From Cliona cf. orientalis (taxonomy: Eukaryota > Porifera > Demospongiae > Clionaida > Clionaidae), in contig OZ005691.1 in assembly GCA_963930775.1 (NCBI GenBank), forward strand, positions 6,197,000 through 6,260,999: 64,000 nt of DNA, written 5' to 3'. The notes below the pieces were generated by a model. It had not been told where the DNA came from. It saw only the letters and a program-made list of their open reading frames with translations, and ran no database searches. Below are positions 1 to 15,200 of this stretch, piece after piece. Position 1 is the stretch's first letter; every line of letters starts with the position of its first letter. Both the position numbers and the translations under genes were made by a program.

Positions 1-124
1 CACATATACCTCGATAGTGCATGAAAATTTAATTTGGTGATGTTTGCCAAAAAAAAAACCAATTCGCCAAATTGAAACCACAAACAATAAACTGGTACAC
101 ATAATTATTATTTTATATATGTAC

Positions 125-275
125 CTTTTGCTGCATGCACTTGAGATACTGGGCAAACCATGCTCTTGTTTGCTCATCTCCAGCAATGATGATGTTATGC
201 AGCAAAGTCACAACTCCAGCTTGATTGTCCTCACCACAATCTGAAGCAGCCATGCTCTCACCACAGCTGACAGCA
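125..275 (-). CDS. INTS2: INTS2 exon 5
   Basis: 151 bases between a tatttacag acceptor and a gtacat donor, ending in phase 0. It encodes VVTLLHNIIIAGDEQTRAWF and then AQYLKCMQQK, corresponding to the vertebrate SGLLLGTNAKVRTWF segment. No convincing further exon is visible in the first 120 bases of the window. Confidence 0.85.
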
Positions 276-3200
276 CTGTAAATAAATATATATGGAAATC
301 ATTACTTTCGTAAAGAAATAGAGCCTAAATCAGGGTAGCACCATAACAAAAAAAAAAATACTGATGGTACCGTATACTCTGGTTAATAAGCGCATGCGCT
401 TATAGTGGTAAACAGAACGACAGTATGCGCTTAACAAAGGATATGCGCTTATAAGGCACATAACCACGCCGACAAAAGTTTGGGCACGTGATGGATGCGA
501 CGCCGGCCCGCTAGCGCTAGCTTGATCAAGCGCTTTAGCGTTTACAGTTGCCACTCAAGATGGCGACTGCTGGCGATTTGTCTGAAACTCAATCTTCTCG
601 CATGACAGTGTTATTCGTGGCCATCATTTAAGATATCTGGACTCCACATACTTTCCAGCCTGTCAAGGTCAGGTTCAGAGAACGCCACACCTATTAAGCG
701 CATGCGCTTAATAAACAATAGCTTGTGACAAGAAGAGAGAATGTGCTTAATAAATAATGTGCACTTAATAGCGGGGTGCGCTTAACAACCAGAGTTTACG
801 GTACAATACTTGTATAGATTGTCTTTATAGTGCTGTGTTTAAAAGATAGTGCTACACTTCCTCATGCAATGACATTTTAACTTGATATCATCAAGCTGTA
901 AGTGGGCATTCATGAAATTTCATCAAATTGGGAGAAGTCAAATTCATTCAATTGAGCTACATACACTCACTTCATCTTTCTCTCCTCAGCTTCAAGTGCG
1001 ATGGAGAGTGCTAGAGTTGGGTGCTTGCAGTGAGCAACGGCCAGCGACTGGACCATGGCTGCCCTAGATGGATGCATACTGCACAGAGACTTAATAGCAG
1101 CTGTCCTACACCTGCCAGCCAAAGAGACCTCATCCAGAGTCTCACCATTGAAAACAAGAGAGGTTACAACTGGAAATAGGGGAAAATAGAAACAATTAAC
1201 AATGCATAATGTACAAGTAAATAATAGTAAATACACTTTCAAAACTGGGGATGGTAGTACTAAACAATTCATAAACAAGGGCAGTAGGACTTAGGGGTGA
1301 TACCTAAAGTATAAAATGCACCTCTACATAATGTGTAGGCACAATGGTGCAAAAAAATAATGAGCAAACAGATGCCCAAGTGTGGCTTAATACAAATGTT
1401 GTCTATCATCGTGGCATTAAAGTGGCAATCTGCTAGAGTGCTTTTTGAGTACGGTGCCAACAAAGAAAGAGGGGTACTGGACAGGAGATACATTCATGGC
1501 AAATATGAAGGAAGCATGTGATATTGCTGAGTCGAAGTATGACCCTGCCAAGCACACTATTGTGTTAGTGTTCGATCAGAGCAGTTGTCATAAGAAGTTT
1601 GATGAGGAAGAACTTATTGACAAGAGTATTTTGGTGAAGGACAATGGCCCACGTAGAGTGCATGACACCGTGTGGGCAGGGCAGCCTCAAGCTATGGTCA
1701 ACTCTGATGGATCAGCAAAGGATCTGAGAACTATTATAGCAGAGCGGGGAATCAACACTGTGAGGATGAAAGCTGACGATATATATGAGGAATGTACTTT
1801 CAAATCATGAATTTTAAGCATGAAAAGACAAATGTTGAACATTATGTTGAAAGCCGTGGGCATACCACACTCTTTTTACCCAAATTCCACTGCGAGCTAA
1901 ATCCGATCGAACAAATCTGGGGGCAGTCAAAATGATACTGTCAAGCTTACACCAATCAATCTTCGTCAAATAATAAATCCAGGCTTGGATTTGATGACAG
2001 TGAACTTAATTCGAAAATATTTTCGAAAAGCACGAGACTATGAAAAGCTTATACTGGAAGGATTTAAGGCTGGCAAGCAAGTTGAAGATGCTGTGAAGAA
2101 GTATATCTCAAAGAACAGTGTTTTCAGAAAAAATTTAATTTAATTCCCCTCTCGATTTTGTAGTTTAGTTGTTTATATTACTATTTCTCTCATATACTTC
2201 ATTGTATCAAGTTTGTTCTATATATTATGTGACCATCCACAGGAAAAGGGGGTGTTACGGAAAAATTAATGTTTTGAGAAAAACGGGTAAACCTTTTCCC
2301 TTTCCTGCCTAACTAAGCATCACATGAGACTCAGGTCTATGCACACGTGTACACGGTAATACAAAGCGCCTCCCCACAAATGCTAAGAAAGTGTTCATGT
2401 TACAACATTCATTACCAACTACGCTAGAGCACACGCTGTGCCATTTCCTGGTCGTCTTCCAAGTCACAAGGATAAAGTGACGATTCTTCCTTCAGACGTC
2501 ACTAAGGTTTTGTTTATTCGAAGTATCAACAAGTGCGTGAGAGCTCCAATAGGTTTGTTCTGGGTAGAATCCCCTTTCCTGCAGTAGCAGAAGCCTCACG
2601 ATCGAAAACAGCATTTACGATACCGTTAGGATTATTTCAGTTTAGAGTGATGACATTTGGTTTGCATGGAGCACCGGCAATGTTTCAACGTATGATGGAC
2701 AGATTGGTTGACGGACTAGGAGATTTTTGAGGATCTGGATATTTATAGTACTTCTTGGGAGGAGCACCTTGAGCATTTACGAGCAATTATGGAGTGAGAA
2801 GGACTTACAGCGAAATCATCCAAGTGCCAATTTGGTATGTTGCGTTGTGTTTATCTAGGACATGTGGTAGGTAATGGGATTGTTTGCCCAGAGCCTTCTA
2901 AGATTGAGTCAGTACATCTTTTCCGATACCTCAGAGTAAGAAGCAAGTGCGAGCTTTTCTTGGATTGACGGGTTACTATAGGAAGTTTATACCGAATTAT
3001 GCTACAATTGCTTTGCTGTTGACTGATTTAACGAGAAAGAATGCACCAAATAAGATAGAGTGGTCATCAGAACTTGATGCAGCTTTTGGATCACTTAAAT
3101 CAGAGCTTTGTTCAGCATGGTACAATAATTGTGTAGAATCCTCCTAACCAAACCTAAGGGACGGACTTGTATCATGACCAGATGTGTGTGCTTCAGCTGT

Positions 3201-6200
3201 GTATGAACCCAGGGAGTGTTTTAAATACAGCAAGTGTGTATGACATATTATGTGTGGCACACACCTGCAGAATCTCCTGATCTCAATCCTACTGAGAGTC
3301 TGAAGTCACGTAAAGGCGTACATGTACACCATCAAACCATGCAACAAATAAGTGCTCGTTGATGGGACAAAAGGTTTCTGGCGGACCAAGCCTACGCCAG
3401 AACAGCATTCCAGTTACATTAACCACATCTACAAGGTGATTCCAAAAGTTATTGAAAAAAGGGGAGTCTGCTGTTGATGACAAAGTTTGAACACAATCTA
3501 CACGTGTGACTCACAAAGCTAAAATTTCTCTGAATTTATGCATGATATATTATTAATGATGATATCCACTTTGTTATAGCAACAGAAAAACTCCTGAAAA
3601 CCTCCAAGTACGTATATATGTATAATTCAAAGATACATGTACATGTAAACTAGGTGCTGGCGTTGAAGCCGTGTGCAAGATAGTGCAAGATGAACATTTC
3701 ATTCACCATATTAACAATGTAACTGACAGCCATGGTATGTGACTGAGTCTTCCAGCCCACCCAAGTGACATAATTTATGAGGTTCACATTCAGACAATGA
3801 GACATAGCTGGGTGAGCGAGTGCGTGCTGTCGCTGTAGACTGATGTGCGATGCCGTTCAAGTGTAGAGGTCAGAAAGAAAGATCGCTGGAGATCTTCTCT
3901 GCCAGGATGTCTACTGATCTGGGGAGCCGGCTCCTATATACATGTAAACTAGGAGCTGGCGTTGAAGCCATCACAAGATAGTGCGGGATGAATACTTCAT
4001 TCACCGTATTAACGATATAACTGACAGCTATGGTATGTGACAGAGTGTTGCAGCCCACCCAAGTGACATAGATTTACGAGGATCACACTCAGACACTAAG
4101 GCAGAGCTGTGCAACTATGAGTGAGTGAGTGAGTGAGTTGAGTGTACATGTATGTAAGAGTTATGGGAGTACTGACCTCACTGGTGAGAGTGCACGAGTG
4201 TTCCTACTTTATTTCATGCATGCAAGTCAAGTCATGTTTCATTTCGCTTCTAAATTATGCCAGAACTTTCGAGTTGTACTATATGAATGAAAGTCCTTCA
4301 ATGATAAATACATACATATCTCCACCTTTAGCACTGGGGTGATAATCGAAGCAATTGACACATGGCATGGCTGGAGAGAAGGTTGCTGGAAAGTCTGAAG
4401 TCAAATCCCTTTTTTCTACATTATGGCACACGAATGCAAGGATATAACCACGCCAGAAGAGCTTAATTTCTTGCTGTTGGCTGGTGAATGGTTGCCCATT
4501 GGACTCTAACTTATATATACCCCCGTGTCCTAGCCTGCAGGGCATGGTGACGCATCTACTGAAGAAATCACACGTCCTCTCACAGCCCTAAACAACACAT
4601 ACGTCAAACGCAAGCAGGCCGCTTACTTAGATACAGTGGTATCTAAGTGTGATGGCAATCAAGTTGTTATTTTTCTGAGAATGCAACCATAGCCAGCCAA
4701 AGTCAGCACACTGAAGTCACGCACAAGCCACCATTTTTACGGCATATGCATGGATAGACTCCAACTCTAGTGAAAGTGTGGTACTTGTATCAGACAATCT
4801 TAATCATTCAAAGCAGAGTGTGTATGTGTTCATGCAATACATTTTCAATCACTTGAAGACAAAGTGTCCTGACATGAAGGTCATTAATGTATTTAGTGAT
4901 GGCGCTAGCTCCCAGTTCAAACAGAAGTACCTGTTCTCAAATCTTTATGCTTGGGAGCAGGAGCACAACCTCACGATCATTTGGAATTTTTTTTCAACTT
5001 CGCATGGGAAGGGAGTAGTTGGCATTGGTGGCACAGTCAAGCGAGCTGTGTGGAGGCATATCAGAAGTAACCAGGCTCATGTCACCAATGCAGAGGAGTT
5101 CGCTGCTATAGCTCGCCAGCGCTGCCCCAGTATCCACATTAGCTACATTAAACGAGAGCAAATTGAATTTCTCAAGCCATTCCTTGAACAGAAATGGAGC
5201 GATGTTGTGGCTGTACCCAGGATACATCAAACTCACTGCTTCAAAACCAGTGGTAAAGTGAAGCTCATGGTGGCAGAGATTCCCACATCCACAACGTTTT
5301 GTATTGTTCGTATACGCAAGGCCAGCTCTGACGATGAAGACGAATCTAGTATAGAGTCAGACGAGAGTAGTGGCAAAGAGGGATAGCCATGCCGAAGACA
5401 ACTCACCAGATCCTCTGGACAGTGATACGACTACACGATTATCCCTATCAGTCGGGCAGTGGGTTCTTGTCAGGTACGATGGCCTTGAATTTCCAGGCGA
5501 GGTAACAGCTTGCGGCGAAACTGATGCGAAGGTAAATGTAATGCATGCAAGTGGTAGTGCCTGGAAGTGGCCAACCAATCCAGACATGATTTTCTATGAG
5601 CGTATGCAGCAGCTGGCCATCGTGGTCAATTTACATTCGATTACCTAAGAGATAGAGATAACTTGCTCACATGTACAAGAATATTCTGTTATCTTATAGC
5701 AAAATTACCTGTGAAATGTATATTTATTAAGTTATTATTAAAAACTAAAAAAAATTTGGCATAAAACATTCACACGAGTACGTCTGTCACAAATTTGTGT
5801 ACGTCCGTCACAAGATTAAACAATCAATTTAAAGGACATGCACCAACCATTTTCTTTCTTTCCCCTGACATACATGTATTTCATAAGCATGCTAGCTTAT
5901 CAATTTAAGCCTGTAGACAATTAAATTACCTTGCACATTTCACAGACTTTCAATGGTAAAGATATCAGCATACCAAAACTAAATTTCTCTGAATACGTCC
6001 GTCACAGGATTTCAACCTCAACCTCCACCCACCCAGTAACTGAAGGTTCTAGATTTTATAATTATTCAGTTGAGTAGAGTAGATAGAGTGATAAGGGATT
6101 ATATTATTGTAATGAACTGATTGATAACTAAGGATATCATTTTTCAACCAAAATAACCTCCAAATTGTACATCCATCACAATGGAACTGCCCAATAGTGA

Positions 6201-9200
6201 CAAGTACATGTAATTTAAAGCCTAATATTAGAAACATAGGTTTGTGGTTTTCGCCCTTAACTTAGAGGAAATGATAAGATAATTAGGTCTAGGCTTTCCG
6301 ATACGTTGGTGAATAAGCGCCAACATTTGAGTCGGTTAAACCTAACACCCTCTCCCCCTCCCCTCCCCCCCCCCCCCCCCCCCCCCCGAAGAGCACTGCT
6401 GCTATAAATTTGATATTGTCAACAAATACTATAAATCTGTCTCCTGGGTTAGCCTGGTTCATTCTATCCGTTTGCTCCTTATTTAATATCCTGTCTTTTT
6501 GATATTTGACATAGAAATGAGGTGTACATAACCTGTAATGACAAGAATGATAAAATAGGGCAAGGAGCATTCATGTCAGATAGTTGGTCACAAAACTTTC
6601 TTTGTAAATCCATAGGGACTAATGTTAGTATTTTCTTTACAGAGGATGGTATTTTTGGAAAAGTTACATTATTTTCCAATCACTGTTCGAGCAATCGCTC
6701 CATAAATCTCTATGAGCCTGTTGGCGAAAAGCTGCTATTTAATCAGTTAAAGGTAACTCTTGCAATAAGGTTTATTATACACATTTAATGATTTGTTTGT
6801 TTGTTTTTGCACCAACTATAAGAGTCATGAAATTATCCTGTGGATATTAGAAAAGCTAGTTTCCACAAAAAAACCTGCAGCTGGTGGACCTGTCAGAGCC
6901 AGTAACAAGAAAACGAGGTTCATGATGTAGAATAAATGTCTAACTTGATGCTGTATTCAAATATAGGGCAAACACAGCCTTAAGTAGTACTAGTAGTACC
7001 AGTGGTGAGCATAACGATAGGTATGCATAACCTTGCGAATTGTATATTTTAATTTAATTAAAGTAATGGTTGTTCCATGACTTGTATATTAATTATACTG
7101 ATGCTGCAGCAGATCAGGAGTCGGACAACTATCACCGTATTAAGATTCACTGTAGAGATAAGGCACAGCGTAACAAGGTGATCCTGAAAGATATCTTGAG
7201 CGGCAAGCACAAAGATCATGTGTCTGTCCTCAGTGCACTCGGAGAGATGAAAACTAAGGAAAGTGGCTCTTCATATACACACAGATGTGGACATTTTCAT
7301 GCAATCCACCATTGAAAAATGTTTTCCACTTACAGTCCTCCTTGAATGGCTCATGTCCATATATTTATATATTATTATGGTTCCTGAGGGCGTGGGTAAA
7401 CATTTGAGGGCAAACATATCCAAGGAAACAATGGGCCGGGGTACCTTTGCTTTGTACGTAATTACTAGAGAAATCTCAGAAATTGGTTAATAACTATTAC
7501 TAATTGTACAGGAAGGTGACGATTCTGAACAGGAAATCAAGTTTGAGTCTGAGTCTGAGTCAGAGAGTGAAGAAATAAAGGAGATAGAGAAGGTTTGTAC
7601 AAACGGACACCCACTAACTACATAATATTATACACTCAATATCTACTATCTTCACAGACTGAGCCATGCAGTAAGGAATGATCAAGATCTAATCGGCAAA
7701 TTTGTTGCTGTTCTCTATGACTACTACCCAGACAGACCCCAGAGAGGTTGTATAATGAGTATATCAGAAGACAACTTCACAGTGGAGTGGATGGTAGGGT
7801 CATACTCTGGATGGTGGAGGAGGCATGGGGAGATTATGACCAACACCCTACCTCAGACAGTCATCATCCGCAGGAAGGTTATGTTCACAGCTTCAAACAA
7901 AATTAATTATCTGTTAGTACAAGCACAGCTCACCGAATTTTGAAGATATTGCACCAAGGAAGCAATCCAGTAGGTTGCATGCCCGAAAGTTAGACGAGCA
8001 TCATGAGCTGCTAATCATAGCAATAGTGATGGAGAATCCCTGTGTATATCTACGGGAGGTATTGAGGAGGCTACCCATATTCGAGTTTCTACAGCTAGTT
8101 ATTACGAAAGAAAGAAAGAAAATACAGCAAGTAGCAAGACAAATCTGATGAGTATATTACAGTAGTAGAGGCTGAATCTAATTGGACAGGAGCAAAGACG
8201 TGGGTCCAATGGTGGACGAGGAAAAAACATCTCCAAACGTTAACTAAACCATTTAGTGTAATGAATCCGGAAGACTGGGATAGAGCTCCCAGAAATACTA
8301 ATGGTATAGAACGAGCCAACTATTCAGCCAAAAGTGGTGGACATAAGCTGTCTCTGTATGCAGCAATGCAATCTCTGAATGAGAAAGACAAGATGTTTGC
8401 GCTTCAGTACATTACTGTTGAGGACGGATCAAAAATTACATACCTAAGTTCAGTCGATGAAGAGCAACGTTCACAAGCCGCTATGAGAAGAAGAAAGCAA
8501 AAGGATATCTGTGACAAAAACGCATCTTATGGACCCCCTGATAAACATCAGCATTTTGAAGACACTGATTTTGAAGAGATACGGCCAAGAAATAAGAGAA
8601 GGAAAATGGATAAGGATAGACTAAGTGATGAAGACAATGAAGACAATGAAGGCATCCAAAACACCACCCAGTAATCAACAAGAAGTTGAAGTACTTTATG
8701 CTGATGGGATGTGGTACCGAGGATGGCTGTCATCATTTAATTTTCAAACAGGAAAAAAGTTTTACGATGATAACGAAACAATGGAGGTAAACTTTCCCGA
8801 TGAGGAGGTTAGGCTTGTGAATTAACAAAAATGATGCTGAGCATTAAAATTAATTTTAACTTTATACCTCATACTCATTGCTAATCAAATATATAGCCAT
8901 AGACAGTCATTTCAAATAACATATCACTGTAAATGTTATTGCTGGCATTATTGATCAAATATTATTATGCTACACAAGTATGTTTAATGTCACAATCATG
9001 GGGTAATGTGGCTAGCATGCATGATTATCTATTTAACAACAGTACAAACATAGCCCATTAGTACCGTGCGCATGCGCAGATGGAAGCGGTTGCAGAGGCC
9101 ACACCCCTCCAACTAAGTGTACAATGGCGACGTTCTCGCTCTGCTCAAGCATTGTTACCGGACTACTGATAGGTATGACAAAGAACAGACCTCGCCTCTC

Positions 9201-12200
9201 GCTTCGCTCGAGGCTCGGTAGCTAGCGCCAGCGCCTGCTTAGCAGGCCTCTCGAAACGCGCGGCGCTTTCGCGCCGATCGTTCAATCGACAAAATGCAGT
9301 AGCTATGGCCCGAGGCATTAAGGCCACTCTTCTTTGTGCACACGCCCCTATAGTTCTGACCAATCCTGAGCCTTGTAGTGCGGACATTCTCTCTGCCCGC
9401 GCCGCACGTTCATAGCAACCGGGCGCATCCAAGACGCGTATCCATGCCCTCATAATTATAATGACACGCACTATATAAGAAAATTGTCGCTCTGAAAAAT
9501 ATTTTTCGTTGTATATATCCAAGCTCTCAAGGACTTGTATGCCAACTTTTGACTGCCATGTACATGTACATGTGCTCTAACCTGTAATATTATGCAAATT
9601 TATTAATTATTGTTACCATGGTTACCACATAGTTATAATATCATACTATTATCATGGAAAGATCATAGTAGTTTCAGAGGATTATAATACTATATTTCAT
9701 GGAAACTAGCAGATATCATGGCAATTTCATGGCATAACAATGGCAATATCATGGCATTTCAAAGAAACATGATCTCTTAAATGTTAACGAATCATAGAGT
9801 ACTAGGCTGTGAAAAATACATGTAATGCCTATGAATTGTTTTCATAGGCATTTCATCGGTTTTGCCTACTAGTGTACATGTATCTCAAGCATGTCTACTG
9901 GCAAAGGCACTTCAATGTTAGCAAAGTTGGAGGAGGTGTTGCATGCCTTCTGGGATATCGAGTCGAAGGTCGACGATAAACCCGGCTATGAAGAGAGAGA
10001 TGGAGTCTGCTAACGACCGCCTAGACAAGAAGATGAGGTTGGACACCAAGCCCATATTCAAGAAGCTGGGCCACGATGAGCAGCACCAATTTAATGAACA
10101 AGTACAAGATAAGATCAATACTGCTGCCGCCGCGCTGGAGCAGATACTCCTACTGCCATGGAGAAGGCTCGCACTTGCCTCCAGGAAGGTGAGAAACTAA
10201 TTAATCCGCATCAGAAAATATTTGATAGCGGATAGGAGAGAGCAAGGGAGGTCGATTGTGGCCGAATATGAGGAAGATCAGTTAGAAGATACATGTAATT
10301 CTGATGATGAAAATAGTCTGTCTAGAGCTGAGGTCAGGGCAGGGAGGAAGATACAAATGTAAAGCAGAAGAGTGCGAAGGAGGCAAAAAAGAAGGATGGT
10401 CATGCAAAGAAGCCCTACAAGAGCTCGCCGTGGGCAAGCCCCTCCCTATGCCGGGGAGCGTGTGCGGAGTGGCAGTGCCACTGCTTTCAGCCCTGCAGCA
10501 GGTATGCAGTGGTTGATACCCCAATTTGTTAACCAGGCCTAGGCTCTCTTCTGGACTGGCGATGTAACTATTTAATTTGAGTCACGCAGAGGTATGTAGT
10601 GCTATGGGTAGTTTTCAGATTGTTCCTGCCTCCTTCTGGCCATTGATATGCCCTGATTGGACTCACCTGGCTCCTTTTGTCCACAACTGGGTGTACATTC
10701 TACATGTATATTGGCACAATCATGCAGTGCAACAACCTCATTGGTTAAAACATAGTCTCTAGGGGAGGTAGTAAAATCCACCCATAAACACAAAATAATA
10801 AAGTCTGAGTTCATGGCCTGGCCTATATCATTGCCCCTCTTCCCAGGGATGAAAACACTCCCACAACTTTTCCTCACAGAGGTTTTTAGAGGGGGTTTTT
10901 CTGTGGATATGTTGGCCACATCATAAATAAACTATATTTTCAGTTGGCTCATCCCAGTGTAGTTGTGTTACTACGTAGCATATACTTGTGCTATATACCT
11001 ACGTACTCGATCTTGTACCAGTTCTGTCACCTTCTGTTAAAGCTATTTTGTGGCTGTTTGTGTTCATGTGTTGTGTGAGTGACTCTAGTCTATATATTTT
11101 AAGTTTCTCTCACTGTTCATTGCCCCACAATTCCCCAATTAAGAAGTGTGTCCAATGATGCATAATGCATGAAAACCTTTAGTGAGAGGCTGACTTGATG
11201 TCAGCACCGCAGTGCAGAGTTCGATACAACACACCAGGGTTGTTGTTGCCATGAGCCATTAAACCATGAGTAACAATTCTATGCTATAACATTAACCTCG
11301 TCCCCAGCCCATTACCCCCATTTTCTGTGTGCAATATTGAAAAGTGGGTAAAAGGTTGAGGACGAAATGCTGTCGCAGTGCCTGCTTGCGTAGTTAGCAA
11401 CACACCAAGGGGTTTGCTCTCTAGGGAGCTCTAGGTGAAACAGCAGTAAATCTATCTAAATTGTATTATATGCAGTATAGAAGCACTCATCCCTCGGGCT
11501 TTGCCCTCGGGATTCGTGCTTCTATACTGCATACAAACCTCGGGAGTTGGTCAATAACTATTACAAACACACTTCATTCCATATGAATAAATTATGAGCA
11601 CACTGTTGCAACCCTCACACTCAAACCCCAGCTCACATTAATCTTTTAAATGGTATTACATGTACATGTACCTTGGTCAAAGGTGTCTGGCATGTTGGCA
11701 ATGAGTCTTGTCAGCAGGTAGGCACCTTTCTCCAATCTCAGTAAAGCCTCAGACAGCTGAACAACAGGCAACAAGGATGGCAGTTCTGAAGGAATTATGC
11801 ATGAAAATTACACGAAAATTTAGTAAATTCATCTTCTATTATCAGTCCAAAATCTAAGGGGTAACCATCCAACTGCCTGCTCAGACAAGCCTACCCAGGT
11901 GAAAAGGACCGCACAAATGCGCAGTTCATGTGAGCGTTGGTAGATATCCGTGGAAATATTGACCATTCAACATCTGGTCACGCCCAAACACACAGATGCA
12001 ACCAGTTCAAAAATTAACAATGGTGTTTCGATACATGTAGCAGGCGATAGATACTCAGGGTCGTTAAAGCTTAGTAGCCGAGGGTTTGAAGGTGCACAAA
12101 ATCAAAGTGCTCCTTTCTTTACTTAATTTTTGATTGCACTGAAAATATACTGCTTGGGGTGGTACCATATGGTAATATGCGCAAAATTTGGCATACTAAA

Positions 12201-15200
12201 GACTGCATTTTCGACAATAAACTGCGCACATACACGTTCTTTTTACTCGGGTACTCCCAGCAAAACGCAAAGCCACTTTTGTACTTAAGATGTCTAGCCT
12301 TGAGAACTAGGGGAGATAGGATAAAAGGTTCGTTAGTTCCACGGAAACTCTCACTACCCACTTACACTTATGGACACGGGAAGTACCATACACGACCATA
12401 ATTATACAATCAGGGAAATATACATGTACAATGTACATGCACATTACATTTGACTGTGAACAAGAGTAAAATTTATCATAGAGTCGGTAGACTCTATAAG
12501 TAGGGATGGCCCGGATATGCCATATATGTAATACATTACAAATACCCAAATATCTCAAAATAGGTAATTTTGTGAAATTTCTAAGTGTGAAAATCAGAAT
12601 CACCAGCAGATTGTGCATCTAACAAGACCAAGATCATTCATCAAAACAATTGTACACGTCAGAACCAGACGTTCAAAAAATAGGCCATTTGTCAATCTTT
12701 CTTCTTTCTTTCTTTTTCATTATCAGGGCTAACTCAAGACTGCCTCCACCGCTCATCTTACTTTGAGTATAAATCCACTCTATTTTGTAGCGCGCAGTGC
12801 AGTGGCACGCTAGTTTGGCGTTATCTCGACAGTTACGTAATAGTGGGTGTGTGCGGCGCATTATCGAATGGGTGATATTAGACACTAATACGCCATTTTG
12901 TGATATAATGCGCATGCTCGGAATATGTTGCCATGGTGAAGTCATGTGACAGCGCCTGGCCCTAGGCGCTAGGCGACCGAAAGTGTGCCTGGGCCTATGG
13001 GTTCGAGGCTAGTACATCGCTAGCGCGTGCAACGGCACGCTGGGCCGATCATGGTTCAAGGCTCGACGCTAGGTATAGGCGAGCTACTCGCTAGCGCTTG
13101 CAGCGCTAGTGCTACGCTGGATCGATCATAGATATGAAGGAACAAGGCTCGAGCAGCGGTATTAAAACGTACTCAAAACGTAGTACAGATCATAAGCTAT
13201 AGTACAGATCATAAGCTATGCCGGGCAGCTAGCTGCTGCCAACAGAACTTGGTTTTCTTCCTAAGCGGAAAAGTCACTTGGGCCGCCTAAAGCAGCCTTC
13301 TTTGTCATTATTATTAATAATAATATTATTATGAACGCAAGTTAATCGGAGGGGCGTGGCAAAGAATTTTGCACCTCCCATCTTCCATTTAATCAGAAGT
13401 TGTGAGCAAACCATGTAAGGTGGCATTGATAAATTACACTAAGTGCAATAAAAAAGAACAGAAACAAGTATAAAAACAATTGAATAAAATTGAAGAATGA
13501 AGTAGGGATGGCAGGATCAAAAAGTACACAAACAAGAGATAATCACATCTACTATACATCCCTACGATTGCTTTTTGAGGGGTGCAAAAATATCCAGTAA
13601 TAACTATGATGCGATTGAATCAAAACTGATAAACTGAACCATCATGACAACTAGGGAACAACCTGCATGAATGTCTCCCACATACCGCACTCAACAAACA
13701 CGTCAACCATGATTAATAGGTGCACAATAGTCGAGAAAAGCAAGCGTAGGGATGTATAGTAGATGTGATTATCTCTTGTTTGTGTACTTTTTGATCCTGC
13801 CATCCCTACTTCATTCTTCAATTTTATTCAATTGTTTTTATACTTGTTATTACAAGGAGTGAGCTCGCTTCGCTCGCTCACTCCTTTATCTCTGTGCTGC
13901 ATATTATTATGTATGTACTGTCGACGGCCTTTACCCACATATTTTGCGCATGTGCGCGCGCACGTGCACATGCTTCCTGATCATGTGACTTTGCCAATCA
14001 GCTAGCTGAAGAAACTCGTTAGTTGTCTTGCAGCTTCGCTTGCAAGGGCTCCCAAGAGAAGACGCTTAGAATAGAATCGCCTCCTTCTGGACAGCACCTA
14101 TGGGCAATATATAGACTCCAGAGTGTCACCCCTTTGCATTCTCCAGGCCGCCATTGTAAGTGGTACTGTTCAGTCTAATTCTGCCCTGGCGTTTCTTTGA
14201 AGTAGCTGACGTTAGTCGCTGCTGGGGCCATACCTAGCCGTGTCAGTGGGCTATCTATTGTATCGCCCCACAGTGGCGTGTCCAGGATTTGAAGGAGGGA
14301 GGTGCTAAGCCAATCGCGCGCAAAGCGCGCGCGCAAAAACATAAGCCACGCCCACAAAACGTTGACCACGCCCCTCGCTAACGCGTTCTTGAAGAAAGCT
14401 GGCTGACAAAGAAGGCTGTTTTGGCCAAGTAGCGACGAGAAAGAGTTGTTTAGAGAGCGAATTTTAGAGGCCAGTAAGTTTGTTCTTGGTTCTGGCTACC
14501 AATAATTGTCGATTATCAGCATAAACAGTTGCCACTGAGCTACTGATCTGGCTGTTGTGCCAGAGCTGAGGGGGGTGCTCGAGCACCCGGAGCCCCCCCT
14601 TGGACACGCCACTGCCCCAAGTCCAGTGATGCCTAGAAATAAAACATTTTAGCTCGGGTCGAATCGCTTCCGGTCACCTTTCCGGACATACGCACGCACG
14701 GACAACTATAATCTTAGTATAATGATGACATGTTACATACATGTACATGTAGAAACATTTAAATCAATCACTAAGTAAACCTTCCTATATTACATGTACA
14801 TGTATGTGTACACCAACATAAACATATAAATGTTCGTGCATGCCATACTTGGTTCATATTATACACTACAATCCTGTATTCCCCTTATTACCACACAGTA
14901 TTCATAAATACATGTACATGTATACTGTAGAATCGCGCAATTACGCCCGCCCCCCTCCCCCCCCCCCAACGTATAAGCCCCACTCCCTCCCCGACTGTAA
15001 AATGCAGACATTACAGATCATAGCCAAGTACATGTAAAACAGTAGCCACAACCTACAAACTAGCTATTTGTGTCATACATGTATTATGCCTTACTTTATC
15101 GTTTTTCTCTAGTTTTGCTAATCAAACAGCCAGAGAAAGTGCAGAGATTGCGCGCCCACATGGGATTCGACAATCGGTAATGGTCATCACACAGAAATGT

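Noticed and set aside
967-1278. A stand-alone 103-residue minus-strand protein
   Set aside because: Only 971-1169 is conserved; it is INTS2 exon 4, and the rest of the frame is intron.
3650-4137. LTR pair of a retrotransposon
   Set aside because: The repeats are only ~190 bp, about 105 bp apart, with no coding, primer site or terminal TG..CA between them.
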